Assembly (NCBI GenBank): GCA_035507915.1
Contig: DATJNS010000249.1
Span: 1 to 32,855, forward strand
Source: JACQAI01 sp035507915
GTDB taxonomy: Bacteria; Pseudomonadota; Alphaproteobacteria; Elsterales; Elsteraceae
Reading direction: 5' to 3'
DNA: 32,855 nucleotides
In this document: piece by piece, positions 17,378 to 25,989 of the stretch
Numbering within the stretch: position 1 is the first letter of the stretch
Layout: every line of letters begins with the position of its first letter
Notes under the pieces: model-generated
Database searches by the model: none
What the model was told of the DNA's origin: nothing
The model's input: only the letters and a program-made list of their open reading frames with translations
Program-made: the position numbers and the translations under genes

Positions 17378-18645
17378 CCGGCGCGCCGGTCGATCGGCGT
17401 GTCCTGCTGGGCAGCGGCATGGGGCTGGCCCTGGGCAGCGTCGCGACGGCGCGGAGCGCGGGCTTGCCTGGCGCGACCGCGGACGCGGCGCCGCGCGTGT
17501 CGGCGCGCGACTTCGGTGCGGTCGGCGACGGACGGACCGATGACACGGCGGCGCTGCAGGCCGCGCTCGATGCCGCCTTCGCATCCGGCCGCGAGACCGT
17601 CGTCACCATTCCGCCGGGAACCTACAAAGTCACGCGCACCTTGCGGGTCAGGCCACCGGCCGGCGCCGCCGGCAATCTGGGGCGGCGCAGCGGCATCTCG
17701 GCGCAGGGTGCGCATCTCGTGTCGGCGATCGCGGACGGCGGCAATGTGCTCGAATTCGTCAGCGCCTCGACCATCCGCTTCGTCCTGATCGAGGGGCTCG
17801 ACATCCTCGGCGGCGGCCGCGAGGGCCACGGCATCTATATCGAGTGCGATCACAAGGACGCGTATTTCTACAATTTCTGTCTGCGCGACGTCGTGGTGCA
17901 GAACTGCGGCGGCGACGGCTGCCGGATGATCGGCAACGTGTTCGAGAGCCAGATCATCAACACGTATCTGCGCAAGAACCGCGGCAATGGGCTGACGCTC
18001 GGCCACGGCACTCACGGCGGGATCCTGTCGGCGATCCATGTGTTCGGCTGCGTGTTCGGCGACAACGGTCGGCATGGCGCGGCGATGATCAACAACTGCT
18101 ACGACGCGAGCTTCCACGGCTGCTATTTTCTGCTCAACGGTCGGTTCGGCCTGGCGGCCGAGAACGGCTGTACCCTGCTGTCGAACTGCGGCTTCGAAAA
18201 CAACCACACGGCGGCGCCGAATTTCGCGGCCGGCGACGCCGGCATCTCGCTGAGCAGTTTCGGCACCCTGGTCGGCTGCACCGGCTATTCGGTGTTCAAT
18301 CAGACGCAGCTGCTGCACGCCTTCGTGACCGGCCGGCTGGTCATGATCGGCTGCACCGGCGCCGGCGACGGCAACGCGCGGCACGCCGGACTGGCGCGTT
18401 TTACCGGCGAGCGCGGTGCCGGCATCACACTGATGGGCTGCACCGGCGCCGTCGAGTATGGCGAGGGGCTCGACGGGCTCGAGATCGGCGGGCCGGTCGG
18501 CGGCGTCGGCTTCGCCGCGCATTGGCAGAGCCCCAACCTGGTGCGGCTCGGTGACTACCGCCTGTGGGTCGACGCCCAAGGTCGCCTGCGCCTGAAGCAC
18601 GGGCCCCCTGCCGCCGACGACGACGGAACGCCGGTCGGCGCGTGA
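17374..18645 (+). CDS. Right-handed beta-helix protein, pectate-lyase-like, probably exported
   Basis: The protein has 423 residues and starts with a GTG overlapping the polymerase stop. DRRVLLGSGMGLALGS (from residue 7) resembles a twin-arginine signal with R8-R9. Residues 44-62 carry ARDFGAVGDGRTDDTAALQ, the pectate_lyase_3/GH28-like opening motif. The rest shows the irregular rungs of a parallel beta-helix, with Asn- and Gly-rich turns (NCGGDGCRMIGN, NNCYDASFHGCYFLLNGRFG, LSNCGFENN). Such proteins include polysaccharide lyases, epimerases and hydrolases; AlgG/AlgL-like enzymes in alginate export act in the periplasm. Here it may cleave, epimerise or guide the nascent polymer. I cannot assign catalytic residues. 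It is the last plus-strand gene of the core and converges on the flippase gene with only 16 nt between the stops. Confidence 0.8.
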   Translation: MTGAPVDRRVLLGSGMGLALGSVATARSAGLPGATADAAPRVSARDFGAVGDGRTDDTAALQAALDAAFASGRETVVTIPPGTYKVTRTLRVRPPAGAAGNLGRRSGISAQGAHLVSAIADGGNVLEFVSASTIRFVLIEGLDILGGGREGHGIYIECDHKDAYFYNFCLRDVVVQNCGGDGCRMIGNVFESQIINTYLRKNRGNGLTLGHGTHGGILSAIHVFGCVFGDNGRHGAAMINNCYDASFHGCYFLLNGRFGLAAENGCTLLSNCGFENNHTAAPNFAAGDAGISLSSFGTLVGCTGYSVFNQTQLLHAFVTGRLVMIGCTGAGDGNARHAGLARFTGERGAGITLMGCTGAVEYGEGLDGLEIGGPVGGVGFAAHWQSPNLVRLGDYRLWVDAQGRLRLKHGPPAADDDGTPVGA

Positions 18646-18661
18646 GGCGGGGTGCTGCTGG

Positions 18662-20197
18662 TTAACCCTGGGGGGCCGGCTTGGTCTCCTGGAGGAAACG
18701 CGGCAAGGCCAGGATCGTGAGGAGAGCGCGCCGGCTGCGCGGCAGGACGGCGTAGGTCGCGCCCGCCGCCAGCGCCGCGACCAGGACGGCAAGCGCCAGT
18801 CGTACGGCCGGCACCAGCGCATCGAGCCCGGGCGCGCCGCGGAGACCCCACAACGCGGCGCCGACCGCGAGCGCGGCGAAACCCGACGGCAACACGGCGG
18901 CATAGAGCTCGCGCGCGCGTACGTCGTCGTGCCGGGTCGCCAGCCACACCGCCAGTGGCGCGCGCAACGCCAGCCCGCCGAGCGCGTAGCAGGCCGCGAC
19001 GCCGACCACGCCGAAGCGCAGCCCGGCGAGGATCAGGAGGATCGCGAGTCCCGAGTCGATCAGCGCGGCGCGCAGCAGCGCGCGCGGCCGGTTGTGGGTC
19101 AGGTAGACCAGCCCGAGTGCCGTCATCACGGGCTGATACGCAACCGCGATTCCGAACAACGCGACCAGCGGTGCGGCGGCGTGCCACTCCGGACCGAACA
19201 GCGTCGCGACCAGCCAGTCGGCCGCCAGCGCGATCAGTGCCCCGGCCGGCATCGTCACCATGGCGAGATGCTCGACGATCCGGTTGAAGGCGCCGCGATA
19301 GCGCGCGCGCTGGTCGCTCAGCCGGCTCAGGGTCGGCATGCCGACGGCGTAGAGCGGGATGCTGATGTTGGTCACCGGCATCAGGAGCAGCTTGACCGAG
19401 CGCTCGTAGAGGCCGAGCACGCTCGGACCCCACAGCCAGCCGATCAGGATCTGATCGATGCTGCGCGCGCAGGCGATCGCAAGATTGCAGCCCGTCACCG
19501 CGACGCCGAAGCGGACCAGTGCGCCGAGCCCGGCCACGCGCGCCGGCCAGCCCGGCCGCCAGCCGCACAGGCTCCAGCAGCCGATCAGGGTCAGCACCGG
19601 ACCGACCAGGCGCTGCACCACCAGCGCCCAATAGCCGGCGCCCAGCGCGGCGAGCGCGATGCCGGCGGCGAAGCCGAGGAGCTCCGCGCCGGTTTCCAGC
19701 ACGGCGACCGCGCCGAAGCGCATCTGCCGACGCAGCAGCGCCCAGTGTTGGGTGGTCAGGCCGCTCAGCACGAAGCCGAGCGCGAGCCAGCGCGTCACGC
19801 CGGGCAGCTCGGGCCGTCCGTAGAATTCGGCGATCGACGGCGCCGCGACATAGAGGCCGAGCGCGATCAGGCAACCGATCGCGGTGTTGATCCAGAACAG
19901 CCCGCTCACCTGGCTGTGGGTGATGTCGGGCTTCTGGATGGTCGCCGCCGACAGGCCGAACTCCTTGATGAGGTCGAGCACCGTGTTGAGCGCCGCCACC
20001 ATGGCGATCAGGCCGAACGCCTCCGGCGGCAGCAGGCGCGCCAGCACGATCACGGTGCCGAACTGGATGACGAATTTCAGTCCTTGCGCGCCGAACGCGA
20101 TCGCGCCGCCGCGCAGCGATCGGCGCTTTATGTCGTCGCCAAGCTGGTCGATGCGTAGATGGCGGTCGAGGTCAGACGTGCTCAAGCGGCGCCCGCC
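18662..20197 (-). CDS. Wzx-type polysaccharide flippase (MOP family)
   Basis: This membrane protein of about 511 residues has roughly 14 hydrophobic spans. The N-terminal part reads LRGGAIAFGAQGLKFVIQFG, then VLARLLPPEAFGLIAMVAAL and LIKEFGLSAATIQKPDITHSQ, all typical of the WzxC/polysaccharide_synt_3 family. It would flip undecaprenyl diphosphate-linked repeat units across the inner membrane. The start is uncertain: no ATG precedes the first span, and I chose GTG at 20197; TTG at 20185 is an alternative. Either overlaps the end of fcl (stop at 20172), so translation is probably coupled. It is the last gene of the minus-strand operon that begins near 23476. Confidence 0.9.
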   Translation of the reverse strand, partial: GGRRLSTSDLDRHLRIDQLGDDIKRRSLRGGAIAFGAQGLKFVIQFGTVIVLARLLPPEAFGLIAMVAALNTVLDLIKEFGLSAATIQKPDITHSQVSGLFWINTAIGCLIALGLYVAAPSIAEFYGRPELPGVTRWLALGFVLSGLTTQHWALLRRQMRFGAVAVLETGAELLGFAAGIALAALGAGYWALVVQRLVGPVLTLIGCWSLCGWRPGWPARVAGLGALVRFGVAVTGCNLAIACARSIDQILIGWLWGPSVLGLYERSVKLLLMPVTNISIPLYAVGMPTLSRLSDQRARYRGAFNRIVEHLAMVTMPAGALIALAADWLVATLFGPEWHAAAPLVALFGIAVAYQPVMTALGLVYLTHNRPRALLRAALIDSGLAILLILAGLRFGVVGVAACYALGGLALRAPLAVWLATRHDDVRARELYAAVLPSGFAALAVGAALWGLRGAPGLDALVPAVRLALAVLVAALAAGATYAVLPRSRRALLTILALPRFLQETKPAPQG

Positions 20198-21152
20198 CAC
20201 GCGAGGCCTGGTGGTCGAGATACCATCGATAGGTCCGCTCGATGCCCTCTTCGAGCGAGACCTGGGCATGCCAGCCGAGATGGTGCAGCCGTTGCACGTC
20301 GCTGACCTTGCGCGGCGTACCATCCGGCTTGCTGTCGTCGAAGCGCAGCTCGCCGCCGAAGCCGACCAGGCGGCAGATCAAGATCGCGAGGTCGCGGATC
20401 GCGATTCCCTCGCCGGTGCCGAGATTGATGATCGAATTCTCGGAATAGTTCTTCATCAGGAACACCAGCCCGTCGGCGGCGTCGTCGACATAGAGGAACT
20501 CGCGGATCGCCCGACCGGTGCCCCAGACCTCGAGCGTGCGTGCGCGCGCCAGCTTGGCGCGATGCGCCTTGGCGATCAGGGCCGGCATGGCGTGGCTTTG
20601 CGTCAGGTCGAAATTGTCGCGCGGCCCGTAGAGATTTGTCGGCATCACGGAGATGTAGTCGGCGCCGAACTGCTGGCGATAAGCGTCACACAGCGCGATG
20701 CCGGCGATCTTGGCGATCGCGTACCATTGGTTGGTCGGCTCGAGCGGCCCCGACAGCAGCGCCTCCTCGGGTATCGGCTGCGGCGCCATGCGGGGATAGA
20801 TGCAGCTCGAGCCGAGGAACAACAGCTTTTCGACATCGTGCCGGCGCGCCGCCTCGACCACGTTGGTCTGGATCATCAGGTTGTCGTAGGCGAATTCGGC
20901 AGGCCGACTCGAGTTGGCGTTGATGCCGCCGACGCGAGCGGCCGCCAGAAACACGGCCTGCGGGCGTGTCGCCGCCATCCATCGCTCGATCTGGTCGGGT
21001 GCGCGCAGATCGACCTGATCGCGCGGCGCGGTCAGGACGTCGCAGTTCTCGCTCTCCAGACGTCGCACTAGGGCTGAGCCGACCAGGCCGCGATGGCCAG
21101 CGACCCAGACCCGCTTAGTCCGCAAATTGTAGGAACTTCTCTTTGGCATCAT
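20172..21152 (-). CDS. fcl: GDP-L-fucose synthase
   Basis: The protein has 326 residues, the usual length for GDP-4-keto-6-deoxymannose epimerase/reductase. It is an extended SDR with VWVAGHRGLVGSALVRRL (15-32; NADP-binding), GSSCIYP (114-120) and catalytic Y144 and K148 in WYAIAKIAG, preceded by S116. LYGPRDNFDL and SHAMPALIAK are also typical. It makes GDP-L-fucose from the Gmd product. The start at 21152 is an ATGATG with AAGGAGG upstream. The first 38 nt lie inside the gmd coding end, a long overlap. Upstream in-frame codons are the shadow of gmd and were excluded. Confidence 0.96.
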   Translation of the reverse strand: MMPKRSSYNLRTKRVWVAGHRGLVGSALVRRLESENCDVLTAPRDQVDLRAPDQIERWMAATRPQAVFLAAARVGGINANSSRPAEFAYDNLMIQTNVVEAARRHDVEKLLFLGSSCIYPRMAPQPIPEEALLSGPLEPTNQWYAIAKIAGIALCDAYRQQFGADYISVMPTNLYGPRDNFDLTQSHAMPALIAKAHRAKLARARTLEVWGTGRAIREFLYVDDAADGLVFLMKNYSENSIINLGTGEGIAIRDLAILICRLVGFGGELRFDDSKPDGTPRKVSDVQRLHHLGWHAQVSLEEGIERTYRWYLDHQASRGRAPLEHV

Positions 21153-22203
21153 CGTGACGCCCTCCTTGCAAGAGAGTGCGGTCGGCATGAACCATCTCGG
21201 CGACCAGCTCCTCGAAGCTCGTGCGGTGGCGCCAACCGAGCCTGTCATGCGCCTTGTTGGGGTTGCCGAGCAGCAGATCGACCTCGGTCGGCCGGTAATA
21301 TTTCGGATCGATCGCAACCAGGGTTTGACCGCTCCGCGCGCAGCAGCCGATTTCGTCCGCGCCCTTGCCGCGCCATACGATCGGTCGATCGATGACCCGG
21401 AATGCCAGCTCGACGAACTCGCGCACCGTATGGGTCTCACCGGTCGCGAGCACATAGTCGTCCGGCTGATCCTGCTGCAGGATCAGCCACATGCCCTCGA
21501 CGTAGTCGCGCGCATGGCCCCAGTCGCGCTTGGCGTCGATGTTGCCGAGATGGAGCTTGTGCTGCAGGCCACGCTCGATCGCCGCGACCGCGCGCGAGAT
21601 CTTGCGGGTTACGAAGGTCTCGCCGCGGATCGGCGACTCGTGGTTGAACAGAATGCCGTTGGAGGCGTGGAATCCGTAGGCCTCGCGGTAGTTCACCGTG
21701 ATCCAATAGGCGTAGAGCTTGGCGACCGCGTAGGGGCTGCGCGGATAGAACGGCGTGATCTCGCGCTGCGGAGTCTCCTGCACCTTGCCGAACAGCTCGG
21801 AGGTCGAGGCCTGGTAGAAGCGCACGCGCTCCTGCATCTTCAGGATGCGGACCGCCTCGAGTACCCGCAGCGTGCCGAGCGCATCGGTGTTTGCGGTGTA
21901 TTCGGGGGTCTCGAAGCTCACCTGGACGTGGCTCTGGGCCGCCAAATTGTAGATTTCGGTCGGTTGGATCTCGCCGATCAGCCTTAGCAGGCTGGTCGCG
22001 TCGGTCATGTCGCCGTAATGCAGATGCAGCCGGACATGTTCGTCATGGCGATCTTGGTAGATATGGTCGATGCGTGCGGTGTTGATCGAGGACGACCGCC
22101 GCTTGATACCGTGGACGTCGTAACCCTGATTGAGCAGGAACTCGGCGAGATAGGCGCCGTCCTGTCCAGTCGCGCCCGTAATCAAGGCGATCTTGTCCGT
22201 CAT
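21115..22203 (-). CDS. gmd: GDP-mannose 4,6-dehydratase
   Basis: This 362-residue extended SDR has ITGATGQDGAYLAEFLL (8-24) for NADP, STSELFGKVQE with T134 and E136, and Y158-K162 in SPYAVAKLYAYW. Further features are IKRRSSSINTARIDH and HGRDYVEG-like spacing (GHARDYVEGMWL). It converts GDP-mannose to GDP-4-keto-6-deoxy-D-mannose, the branch point to fucose (through fcl next door) and to GDP-perosamine (through an aminotransferase such as that at 27389). The ATG at 22203 has AAAGGG about 9 nt upstream. It follows a glycosyltransferase gene by 103 nt on the same strand. Confidence 0.97.
   Translation of the reverse strand: MTDKIALITGATGQDGAYLAEFLLNQGYDVHGIKRRSSSINTARIDHIYQDRHDEHVRLHLHYGDMTDATSLLRLIGEIQPTEIYNLAAQSHVQVSFETPEYTANTDALGTLRVLEAVRILKMQERVRFYQASTSELFGKVQETPQREITPFYPRSPYAVAKLYAYWITVNYREAYGFHASNGILFNHESPIRGETFVTRKISRAVAAIERGLQHKLHLGNIDAKRDWGHARDYVEGMWLILQQDQPDDYVLATGETHTVREFVELAFRVIDRPIVWRGKGADEIGCCARSGQTLVAIDPKYYRPTEVDLLLGNPNKAHDRLGWRHRTSFEELVAEMVHADRTLLQGGRHDDAKEKFLQFAD
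21161..21167 (-). promoter_or_regulatory. Strong ribosome binding site for fcl inside gmd
   Basis: AAGGAGG (minus strand) lies 8 nt before the fcl ATG and is embedded in the last codons of gmd. It fixes the fcl start and the 38-nt overlap. Confidence 0.8.
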
Positions 22204-22306
22204 GTCGCGGAACCCTTTCTTGCAGAGACGCCGATGGTGGCGCGGCCGTCGCCACCCGGTTCATCCCAACGTTGGTACGCGCGTGGCGTTGCAACATTCC
22301 GGTGCG

Positions 22307-23476
22307 TCATGGCGCGGCGATGCGCGCGGCGACGCGGTCCCAGCCGTAGCTGGCGAGCACGTGTCGTTGGCCGTCGCGTCCCATGCGTGCCAGACGGTCG
22401 GGATCGGCGAGCGCGTCCAGGATGGCTTCGGCGAGCGCACGCGGCTCGGGATCGTCGACCAGGAAGCCACAGCGGCCGCCTGCGACGATCTCGGGCAGAC
22501 CGTTGCGGCGCAGTCCGAGCACCGGTGTTCGTGAGGCGAGCGCCTCGAGATAAACCTGTCCCCAGGGATCGTTGAGCATCGGCTGCGTCAGCAAGGTCGC
22601 CTCGCGATAGAGCGCCTCGAGCTCGCGCCAGGGCAGATGCGCGCGGAACACGATGTTGGGGTCGTCTGGCACGAAGGCGCGACTGCGTTCGTCGCCGACC
22701 ACGGTCAGGCGCAGCTCGGGACGCGCACGGCGCGCGATTGCCAGTGCTTCGAGCAGCAGCGCCCCGCCTTTGGACACGAACAGATGCTTGGCGACGAACA
22801 GCAGATGCGGCCGCGCGTAGTCCTTTGGACCTTCGAACGGCTGGATCGCCCCCATGCCGGAGCCGACCGTGGTGACCTGGTCGGGCGTCAGGCCGTAATG
22901 CCCGATCAGGTCGTCGCGTACATAGTCGCCGAAGGTGAAAACGTGCTCGAGTCCCTGCAGCGCCGCGCGCTCGAGCCGCTCGTATTCCGCAAGTGCGTAC
23001 GCCGGCAGGCGCTGCACGTCGGCCCGGTGGCGCGCTGCGAGCGCCCACGTATGGTCGCAATAGAGGTAGTGCTTGATGCCGCAGCCGAGATCGACGGCCG
23101 GCAGATCGAACGCCCCGGTGTGCAGCACGTGGCGCACGCCGAGCCGTGTGGCGAGGCGTGCCACGCGCGCGGCATGGGCGCGCCGGCTCGGGCCCGAGCG
23201 CCGAACCTGCTCGCCGTCTGCCGGCCAGCCGTAGCCCTCCATCAGATAGCGCGTGGCGACCCTCAACCGATCCCCGCCAGGCAGCCGCGGATAAATGCTC
23301 TCGACCGTGACGCCCAGGCGCTCCAGGGCGCGTGCGAGATTGTCGGGCGCGCCCGACCATGATCGGGGATTGCGCGGCTCCCCGAACACGCAGGTGATCG
23401 CGACCCGGTCGAACCGACGGGCGCTGGGCGCGCGACGCGTGTTGCTGGGGCCCGATCGTGCCTCGACAATGTCCAC
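22307..23476 (-). CDS. Glycosyltransferase family 4
   Basis: This protein of about 389 residues has a clear GT4 donor domain: HLLFVAKHLFVSKGGALLLEAL, LRLTVVGDERSR, then DPWGQVYLEALASRTPVLGL and NGLPEIVAGGRCGFLVDD with the ExxxxxxxE-like spacing. The N-terminal domain carries VAITCVFGEPRNPRSWSGAP and HTWALAARHRADVQ. Start choice is uncertain: a GTG at 23476 gives a compact N-terminus beginning shortly before the first beta strand, while a GTG at 23587 would add 37 Arg-rich residues lacking a ribosome site. It is the first gene of the gmd-fcl-wzx operon, divergent from the gene at 23729. It probably transfers fucose or a related GDP-sugar, an inference from its neighbours. Confidence 0.85.
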   Translation of the reverse strand: MDIVEARSGPSNTRRAPSARRFDRVAITCVFGEPRNPRSWSGAPDNLARALERLGVTVESIYPRLPGGDRLRVATRYLMEGYGWPADGEQVRRSGPSRRAHAARVARLATRLGVRHVLHTGAFDLPAVDLGCGIKHYLYCDHTWALAARHRADVQRLPAYALAEYERLERAALQGLEHVFTFGDYVRDDLIGHYGLTPDQVTTVGSGMGAIQPFEGPKDYARPHLLFVAKHLFVSKGGALLLEALAIARRARPELRLTVVGDERSRAFVPDDPNIVFRAHLPWRELEALYREATLLTQPMLNDPWGQVYLEALASRTPVLGLRRNGLPEIVAGGRCGFLVDDPEPRALAEAILDALADPDRLARMGRDGQRHVLASYGWDRVAARIAAP

Positions 23477-23728
23477 GCTCAGCGTCCCAAAGGCTTGCCG
23501 CGGCGCTCGGAACTTGTGCGATCCGACGCGCACTGGGGAGCAACGACGGCGACCGGGGGCGGTTCGACCGCGGCACAGAATGATCACAGCGGCGCCGCGC
23601 GCGTCGTTGGTCGCAACCCGGAATTGCCGCGCCGCGTTCTCGCATCGAGGGCCCGCGGCTTCGGCGGCTGCCGCTCGACCGGTGCGTGCTTACGACCGCT
23701 CGGCATTCAACGAGATGGGGGTTGACGC

Positions 23729-24931
23729 GTGGGCTCTGGCAGGGGCGGCGGTCGCCAGCTGATCTATCTGACGCCCGACATCAGCGACACGAGCACGATC
23801 AAGCGGGCCGCCGAGTTCATCGAGCAAGGCTATGGCGTGACGGTGGTCGGCTTCCGGCGCGACCGGTACAACGGCGACTACGATCCGACCTGGCCACATG
23901 TCGTCCTCGGCTATACGCAGGATGGCAAATACGCGCAGCGCGCCTGGGCTCTGCTCGTTGCGTTGCGCGCGATCGCGGCGAAACGCCGGTGTTTCCGGCA
24001 GGCCTCCGTGATCTATTGCCGCAATATCGATCAGCTGATCCTGGCGGTATTGGCATGCGCGCTGTTCTCCCGCGACGCGCTGGTTGCCTACGAGATCCTC
24101 GACATTCAGCCCGCCCAGGCCGGACGCGGCCCGCTGTCGATCGTGCTGCGCGCGATCGAGCGGCTGTGTTTGCGTCGAGTCCGTGTGCTGGTGGTGTCGT
24201 CGCCGGCCTTCATGCGCAATTACTTCCTGCCGGTGCAGCGCTACCGCAACGACTGGTTCCTGCTCGAAAACAAGGTCCACCCGTCGGCGGCGAGCCTCGA
24301 GCGCGGCGCGCCGCGGCACCGCAACGCCGACGATCCGCGCTGGGTGGTCGGCTATGTCGGGCTGATCCGCGGTCGGCAGACGCTCGATCTGATGACGCGG
24401 CTGGCGGCGCGGCTGCACGAGCGCGTGCTGTTCAAGTTTCACGGCGTGCTGACCACGATCGAGCCGGAGCGCTTCGCCGCCGCGCTGGCCAACCACCCGA
24501 ACATGATCTATGCGGGCGACTACGTGAACCCGCGCGATCTCGGACCGATCTATGGCGGGATCGATCTCGCCTGGGCGCTCGACCTCGAGAACGTCGCGCA
24601 TAATTCGCGCTGGCTTCTGCCTTGTCGATTCTACGAGGCTGGCCTGCACGGCGTGCCGTGTCTGGCGATCCGCGATTTCGAGGTCGGAAGGCTGATCGAC
24701 CGGCTCGCGGTCGGTTGGACCTTCGCCGAGCCGCTCGAGGACGCGCTGGTGCGCTTCTTCGAGACGCTGACCGAGGCCGCGCTCGACGAGAAACGCCGCC
24801 ACCTGCTTGCGATGCCAATAGGCAACTTCGTCGCCGACCGCGACATCGCCGCGCTGTGTCGGCTGTTCGAGAAGACCACGGCCGACCTGCCCGAAACGCC
24901 AACGGGTCCCTTGGTCGGCCCCGCGCTCTGA
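23729..24931 (+). CDS. Glycosyltransferase, ExoL-like
   Basis: This 400-residue protein begins with a GTG. RQLIYLTPDISDTSTIKRAAEFIEQGYGVTVVGFRRDRY resembles the opening of succinoglycan ExoL-type transferases in form. The donor half has WVVGYVGLIRGRQTLDLM, then a YAGDYVNPRDLGPIYGGIDLAW segment and PCRFYEAGLHGVPCLAI, where R/E residues would contact the nucleotide sugar. It stands alone on the plus strand between two minus-strand operons; 252 nt divide it from the divergent glycosyltransferase. It converges on the FkbM methyltransferase with a 90-nt gap that holds a degenerate palindrome. The sugar transferred is unknown. Confidence 0.85.
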   Translation: MGSGRGGGRQLIYLTPDISDTSTIKRAAEFIEQGYGVTVVGFRRDRYNGDYDPTWPHVVLGYTQDGKYAQRAWALLVALRAIAAKRRCFRQASVIYCRNIDQLILAVLACALFSRDALVAYEILDIQPAQAGRGPLSIVLRAIERLCLRRVRVLVVSSPAFMRNYFLPVQRYRNDWFLLENKVHPSAASLERGAPRHRNADDPRWVVGYVGLIRGRQTLDLMTRLAARLHERVLFKFHGVLTTIEPERFAAALANHPNMIYAGDYVNPRDLGPIYGGIDLAWALDLENVAHNSRWLLPCRFYEAGLHGVPCLAIRDFEVGRLIDRLAVGWTFAEPLEDALVRFFETLTEAALDEKRRHLLAMPIGNFVADRDIAALCRLFEKTTADLPETPTGPLVGPAL

Positions 24932-24961
24932 CGCGCCCGCGCTCCGACGCGTACGTCTCGT

Positions 24962-24989
24962 CGTCATGCTCGGGCTTGTCCAGCACGAG
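24962..24989. repeat. Degenerate intergenic palindrome of alphaproteobacterial type
   Basis: CGTCATGCTCGGGCTTGTCC (24962-24981) followed by AGCACGAG resembles the common alphaproteobacterial intergenic palindrome in which GTCATGCTCGGGCTTG is followed by its mirror CCGAGCATGAC. The right arm here is eroded. It sits between two convergent genes, the usual location. Identity is from memory of the family, not from a search. Confidence 0.4.
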
Positions 24990-25021
24990 ACCGGCCCTGA
25001 CGGCGGGAGACGTGCGCCCCG

Positions 25022-25972
25022 CTATTTCCGAGCGAGGAGCTCGCAGGTCGCGTAAGGCGCGTCGGCACCCGCGCGGGCAAACTGGCGCAGGCGGTCGGCG
25101 ATCTCGGCGATCGGCTGCCAGATCGGCGCGTCCTCGCGCTCGCCCTCCAGAATGGCGCCTGAGGCGAAGCGCTCGGCGACGAACGCGACCAGTTGTTCGG
25201 GGTCGCTGTCCAGGCGCCGGATGCCGTAGGGCCAGAACTCGCAGGTGAACAGCGCGGCTTCGTCGAGCACCGCCCGGCCACCGGCAAGCGCCCGGCACTC
25301 GGCGCCCTGGATGTCGAGCTTGACCGCGATCGGCGCATCCAGCGCGTCGCGCCGCAACACGTCGTCGAGCCGATCGGTCGGCACCGTTATGACGCGCCGC
25401 GCAGCTTCGCCGAAGCTGCCGTCCCGGTCGGTCAGACGGATGCGGTTGTCACCCAGATTGTCGTCGGCCAACTCGAACGCGATGGTGCCGCACCGGTCCG
25501 ACAAGGCGAGATTGAAGGTCTCGACATTGCCGGCCGCGCAGTTGCGCCGGAGATTGCCCACCAGATAGCGAAAGGTTCGCGGCTCGGGCTCGAACGCCTT
25601 GCACGTGATCGTGCCTTGGCGCGCGACCGGGATCGTCGTCAAACCGATGTTGGCGCCGATGTCGAGATAGCTGCCCCCCGTGTGGTCGGCGAAGAACTCG
25701 CCGGCGACCTGGGCCAAGTGGGCCGACCAGCGCCGCGTCTGCGCATAGGTCGCGAGGATCGCGGTGTCGGCGAGCGCACCCTCGATCTCGCCATAGTCGC
25801 CCGGCACCAGTACGTCCGTGATGCCGAAGCGCCGGCCGAGCTGCTGGAATGCCGCGTAAGCGTCGCGTGGTGCGGCGGTGCCGCACAGCTCGCGCAACAA
25901 CCCCTTGCGGACGCGCATCGGCAGCGCGCGCACCAACCCCGCAACCGCCCGTTTGGCCAGCGCACTCGCCAT
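25022..25972 (-). CDS. FkbM family SAM-dependent methyltransferase
   Basis: This 316-residue protein has SAM motif I YLDIGANIGLTT (102-113), acidic post-I residue in AFEPEP (126-131), and the FkbM-type VKLDIQGAECRALAGG segment. Residues 1-100 form a separate N-terminal helical part with no membrane span. FkbM enzymes O-methylate sugars or polyketides; in polysaccharide loci they usually methylate a sugar hydroxyl. GGAGGAG about 9 nt upstream supports the ATG at 25972. The gene follows the FAD oxidoreductase by 17 nt, as last gene of the minus-strand operon starting at 28828. Confidence 0.9.
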   Translation of the reverse strand: MASALAKRAVAGLVRALPMRVRKGLLRELCGTAAPRDAYAAFQQLGRRFGITDVLVPGDYGEIEGALADTAILATYAQTRRWSAHLAQVAGEFFADHTGGSYLDIGANIGLTTIPVARQGTITCKAFEPEPRTFRYLVGNLRRNCAAGNVETFNLALSDRCGTIAFELADDNLGDNRIRLTDRDGSFGEAARRVITVPTDRLDDVLRRDALDAPIAVKLDIQGAECRALAGGRAVLDEAALFTCEFWPYGIRRLDSDPEQLVAFVAERFASGAILEGEREDAPIWQPIAEIADRLRQFARAGADAPYATCELLARK

Positions 25973-25989
25973 CGCCTTCGACTCCTCCG

